Source: JBAVEL01 sp049587715
GTDB taxonomy: Bacteria; Bacteroidota; Ignavibacteria; UBA10030; UBA6906
Length of the DNA: 27,962 bases
Assembly (NCBI GenBank): GCA_049587715.1
Contig: JBAVEL010000107.1
Location: forward strand, 1-27,962
Reading direction: 5' to 3'
In this document: in pieces, positions 25,657-27,962 of the stretch
Layout: every line of letters starts with the position of its first letter
Position numbering within the stretch: the first letter of the stretch is position 1
Program-made: the position numbers and the translations under genes
Notes under the pieces: generated by a model
What the model was told of the DNA's origin: nothing
Seen by the model: the letters and a program-made list of their open reading frames with translations, nothing else
The model's database searches: none

Positions 25657-26937
25657 ATGAACCTGCTGCTGAGAGGCGGACATGTGGTGGACCCCCTGAC
25701 GGAGAGGGACGAAGCAGCCGACATCCTGATCCGGGACGGCGTCATCGCCCTTGTCGGGCCGCACCTGGATGCCCCCCGGGGGACCGATGTGCGGGAGCTC
25801 TGGGGTGCCGTGGTGTTCCCGGGTTTCATGGACATGCACGTGCATCTCCGGGAGCCCGGTGCCGAGCACAAGGAGACGATTGCCTCGGGATGCGCGGCCG
25901 CAGCCGCCGGCGGCTTTACGGCCGTCTGCAGCATGCCCAACACCGACCCGGCGGCGGACGATGCATCCGTGGTGCGCTTCATCCAGGAACGCGCCCGGCT
26001 CTGCATGGGGGGTCTGGTGGATGTCCATCCGGTGGGGGCGGTGACCATGGGCCGGAAGGGGGAACACCTCGCCCCGCTGGCCGAGCTCTCCCGGGCGGGT
26101 GCCGTGGCCTTCTCGGACGACGGCGATCCGGTGCACGATGGCGAAATCCTCCGCCGGGCGCTGGAATACGCCGCCATGGAGGACCGGCCCGTGATCCAGC
26201 ATGCCCAGGACCGCTCCATGACCCGGGGGGGGCTCATGCACGAGGGGTTCCAGGCCACGCGCCTGGGTCTGGCGGGCATGCCGTCGATTGCGGAGACTAT
26301 CATGGTGGGGCGGGATCTCGCCATTGCCGGGTTCACGGGAGGACGGTACCACGTGGCCCACATCAGCAGTGCCGGCTCGGTGGAGCTGGTGCGGCAGGGA
26401 AAGAACCGGGGAGTGGCGGTGACGGCCGAAGTCACCCCGCACCATCTCACGCTGACCGACGAGGCCGTCTCGAGCTACGACACCAACACGAAGATGAATC
26501 CTCCGCTCCGCCCGCGGGAGGATGTGGAGGCCCTGCGGGAGGGCCTGCGCGACGGCACGATCGATGTCATCGCCTCGGATCACGCCCCCCATTCCTTCGA
26601 CGAGAAGCAGGTGGAGTTCCAGGCGGCTCCCTTCGGAATCGTGGGGCTCGAAACCTCCCTGGGGCTCTGCCTGACGGAGCTGGTACACGGGGGGATCCTG
26701 ACTCTTGTCCAGCTTGCCGAGAAGTGCTCCGTGAACCCCCGGAAGATACTCCGGCTTCCCCCGGTCCGCGTTGCGCAAGGGGAGCGGGCATGTCTCACCC
26801 TTGTGGACCCCTCCCTCGAGTGGACCGTGGACCCCGCCGGCTTCCGGTCCAGGTCCCGGAACACCCCCTTCGGCGGACGACGCCTCAAGGGGCGGGCACT
26901 GGGGATCGTCAACAACGGAGGCGTCTTCTGGGCCTGA
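25657..26937 (+). CDS. pyrC: dihydroorotase (class I)
   Basis: 426 residues; closes carbamoylaspartate to dihydroorotate. Zinc-binding and catalytic residues expected of active class I enzymes are all visible: H61 and H63 in DMHVHLREPG, D154/D155 in FSDDGDPVH, H182, H235 and D308 in ASDHAPHSFDEK. The substrate motif MPNTDP at 93-98 is present. It therefore is not the inactive PyrC' partner found beside some pyrB genes. It starts 57 bases after pyrB with a GGAAGG ribosome site. A small hairpin follows the stop. pyrD, pyrE, pyrF and carAB are outside this window. Confidence 0.96.
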   Translation: MNLLLRGGHVVDPLTERDEAADILIRDGVIALVGPHLDAPRGTDVRELWGAVVFPGFMDMHVHLREPGAEHKETIASGCAAAAAGGFTAVCSMPNTDPAADDASVVRFIQERARLCMGGLVDVHPVGAVTMGRKGEHLAPLAELSRAGAVAFSDDGDPVHDGEILRRALEYAAMEDRPVIQHAQDRSMTRGGLMHEGFQATRLGLAGMPSIAETIMVGRDLAIAGFTGGRYHVAHISSAGSVELVRQGKNRGVAVTAEVTPHHLTLTDEAVSSYDTNTKMNPPLRPREDVEALREGLRDGTIDVIASDHAPHSFDEKQVEFQAAPFGIVGLETSLGLCLTELVHGGILTLVQLAEKCSVNPRKILRLPPVRVAQGERACLTLVDPSLEWTVDPAGFRSRSRNTPFGGRRLKGRALGIVNNGGVFWA

Positions 26938-26940
26938 GGC

Positions 26941-26958
26941 CGTCCAGATTGCTGGACG
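26941..26958. terminator. hairpin after pyrC
   Basis: A perfect 7-bp stem CGTCCAG/CTGGACG with a 4-base ATTG loop begins 4 bases after the pyrC stop. Only scattered T residues follow, so terminator strength is doubtful. Confidence 0.4.
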
Positions 26959-27090
26959 AACTCGTCTTCCCGGGCACACAGGCTCCCCTCAAGCGTCCCC
27001 CATCCGGCCTCCCGCGGGGCAGCAGCTCTGGCATGTCCCTTGCCCATCCCCCCCGGGTGCGCCCCGGGAAGCATCCCGGGACCGTTGATC

Positions 27091-27145
27091 GGAGCCTGGA
27101 TCGGCTCCCCCGGCCCTCTCTCAGGGCGGGGCTTCGTTCCCCGCC
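27091..27145. terminator. two GC hairpins before the DUF4783-like gene
   Basis: GGAGCC (27091-27096) pairs with GGCTCC (27103-27108), and GGCGGGG (27125-27131) with CCCCGCC (27139-27145) around a CTTCGTT loop. The second ends 12 bases before the -35 at 27158. No T-run. The 269-base gap 26938-27206 holds only these, the post-pyrC hairpin and the promoter; I see no gene in it. Confidence 0.35.
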
Positions 27146-27157
27146 GGGGGCCGGCGG

Positions 27158-27186
27158 TTGACTTTGGGGCCCAGGCGGCGTACTTT
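27158..27186 (+). promoter_or_regulatory. sigma70-type promoter of the DUF4783-like gene
   Basis: TTGACT at 27158-27163, a 17-base spacer, then TACTTT at 27181-27186. The expected start near 27193 leaves a leader of about 14 bases that just holds the AGGAGGG ribosome site (27194-27200) before the ATG at 27207. Confidence 0.6.
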
Positions 27187-27206
27187 TCCCGACAGGAGGG
27201 TGAAAC

Positions 27207-27776
27207 ATGATCCTCGGCGTCGTGCTGCTCAGCATTGCCTGCTCGGCGGGCGGTCTGGAGGAGTTCCCGGCGGGACAGGAGGGAAGGCCGCTCCCCAGGC
27301 CCCGTCCCGGACGCCCCCACCTGCTCCGGGAGGCCGTCCCTCCGGGAACGGGGGCCGACACTCTCAGGGAAATGACCCCGGGGGAGGTCGGCTCATTCCG
27401 GGGTTCCCTGCGCCCCGGCTCCGGGTCTGGAGAGAGCGGCGAGCAGGAGGTCTTCCGGGCGGTCAGTGACGGGCTCTCCTCGGGCTCCGTCGGCCGCCTG
27501 GCCCCCTATTTCGGCTCCCATGTTTCCCTCAGCCTGCGCGGCGGGGAGAGCGGATCCTTCAGCGCCAACCAGGCCTACTACGTCCTGGAGAGCTATCTCC
27601 GGGTCCGGCGCTTCGGGCGCCTGACGTTTTCCTCCACCGGGGCCTCCGCGGCCGGCCGCTACGCCACAGGCAGCGCGACGATCCTCCACGGGGGCGGGGG
27701 AGAATCGGTCCAGGTGTACGTTCTCCTCACCCGCAGCGGCTCGCGCTGGGTGATTGCGCGCATCAACGTGTACTGA
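27207..27776 (+). CDS. secreted DUF4783-like protein
   Basis: A 189-residue product with a very short export signal (MILGVVLLSIAC); C12 may be lipidated, although no positive residue precedes the hydrophobic run. A Pro/Gly/Arg-rich linker reaches about residue 75. The C-terminal 110 residues resemble the Bacteroidetes DUF4783 family: LAPYFGSHVSLSLRG, then SFSANQAYYVLESYLR, a RYATGSATI strand, VQVYVLLTRSG and WVIARINVY at the end, an NTF2-like alpha-beta pattern. Function of the family is unknown. It has a strong ribosome site and its own promoter, and is followed 6 bases later by a membrane protein gene cut by the window end. Confidence 0.65.
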   Translation: MILGVVLLSIACSAGGLEEFPAGQEGRPLPRPRPGRPHLLREAVPPGTGADTLREMTPGEVGSFRGSLRPGSGSGESGEQEVFRAVSDGLSSGSVGRLAPYFGSHVSLSLRGGESGSFSANQAYYVLESYLRVRRFGRLTFSSTGASAAGRYATGSATILHGGGGESVQVYVLLTRSGSRWVIARINVY

Positions 27777-27782
27777 GTCCCC

Positions 27783-27962
27783 ATGAGCCCGGCAGGGAGT
27801 GTGCGCGCCGTTGCGAGAGCCTTCTCCGGGCGGGCCCGTCTTCTCCGTCTGCTTCTGTTCATCCCTCTGGGGTATCTTCTGATCGGCGGAGCGGAACTGC
27901 TCTGGGTGGCGCGCCTGGCGGCCACATGGGAGAAGAGCGCCCGGTCGCGCACAGAGGAGATC
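27783..27962 (+). CDS. N-terminus of a membrane protein (partial, runs off the window)
   Basis: An ATG at 27783, 6 bases after the DUF4783-like stop, opens 60 codons with no stop before the window end. The first 20 residues are rich in Arg and Ala, followed by one membrane helix (about 24-45, LLLFIPLGYLLIGGAELLWVARL) and then a charged stretch (WEKSARSRTEEI). It could be a sensor kinase, a division or septum protein or another one-pass protein; there is too little to tell. Close spacing suggests co-transcription with the DUF4783-like gene. Confidence 0.5.
   Translation, partial: MSPAGSVRAVARAFSGRARLLRLLLFIPLGYLLIGGAELLWVARLAATWEKSARSRTEEI

Noticed and set aside
24547..26979. An 810-codon - strand open frame opposite pyrB and pyrC
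   Set aside because: The + strand holds intact, motif-complete pyrB and pyrC; the antisense translation has the His/Pro/Arg-rich composition of a codon-bias shadow.

Overview
This is a GC-rich bacterial chromosome segment made almost wholly of housekeeping genes. Several features point to the FCB side of the bacterial tree (Bacteroidetes/Chlorobi/Gemmatimonadetes and related candidate phyla) rather than Proteobacteria or Actinobacteria: a SecA with the long Bacteroidetes/Chlorobi-style N-terminal insertions, a 29-residue AURKAIP1/COX24-type basic protein, a YtxH/DUF948 pair, a DUF4783-like secreted protein and a fused homocysteine methyltransferase/MTHFR. This placement is inferred from family resemblance only; no rRNA is present. 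I see no mobile element, integrase, phage gene or CRISPR array.

Left part, + strand (1-8284): signal peptide peptidase SppA, HU, the tiny basic ribosomal-type protein, YtxH and DUF948 envelope proteins, an EF-G-like GTPase with a good terminator, a HIT-family nucleotide phosphorylase/hydrolase, then a compact cassette of ECF sigma factor, one-pass membrane protein (probable anti-sigma), secreted LTxxQ (Spy/CpxP/CnrX-like) protein and cysteine desulfurase.

Middle, - strand (8298-14604): reading leftward, D-Ala-D-Ala carboxypeptidase, M28 peptidase/glutaminyl-cyclase-like lipoprotein, PrmA, Ppx/GppA phosphatase and the bifunctional methionine-synthesis enzyme. The last three are joined by 4-base ATGA overlaps, and a promoter-like element precedes the M28 gene.

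Right part, + strand (14659-27962): secA and era, then a decayed DUF1015-like gene, uvrC and a polytopic TPR membrane protein, a lipoprotein, tRNA-Val(CAC), and a pyrimidine operon pyrR-pyrB-pyrC. The pyr operon is preceded by a clear PyrR-binding RNA hairpin. The 3' strand of that hairpin is the Shine-Dalgarno of a 43-codon leader ORF that ends four bases before pyrR, which suggests PyrR represses translation rather than causing transcription attenuation. A DUF4783-like protein and the start of a membrane protein close the window.

Six promoter-like elements were found by eye. All have a 17-base spacer and a -10 of the form TAYNTT or close to it, in an otherwise AT-poor sequence. The most rewarding points for follow-up are the PyrR/leader-ORF arrangement, the sigma/anti-sigma/LTxxQ cassette and the DUF1015 remnant between era and uvrC.
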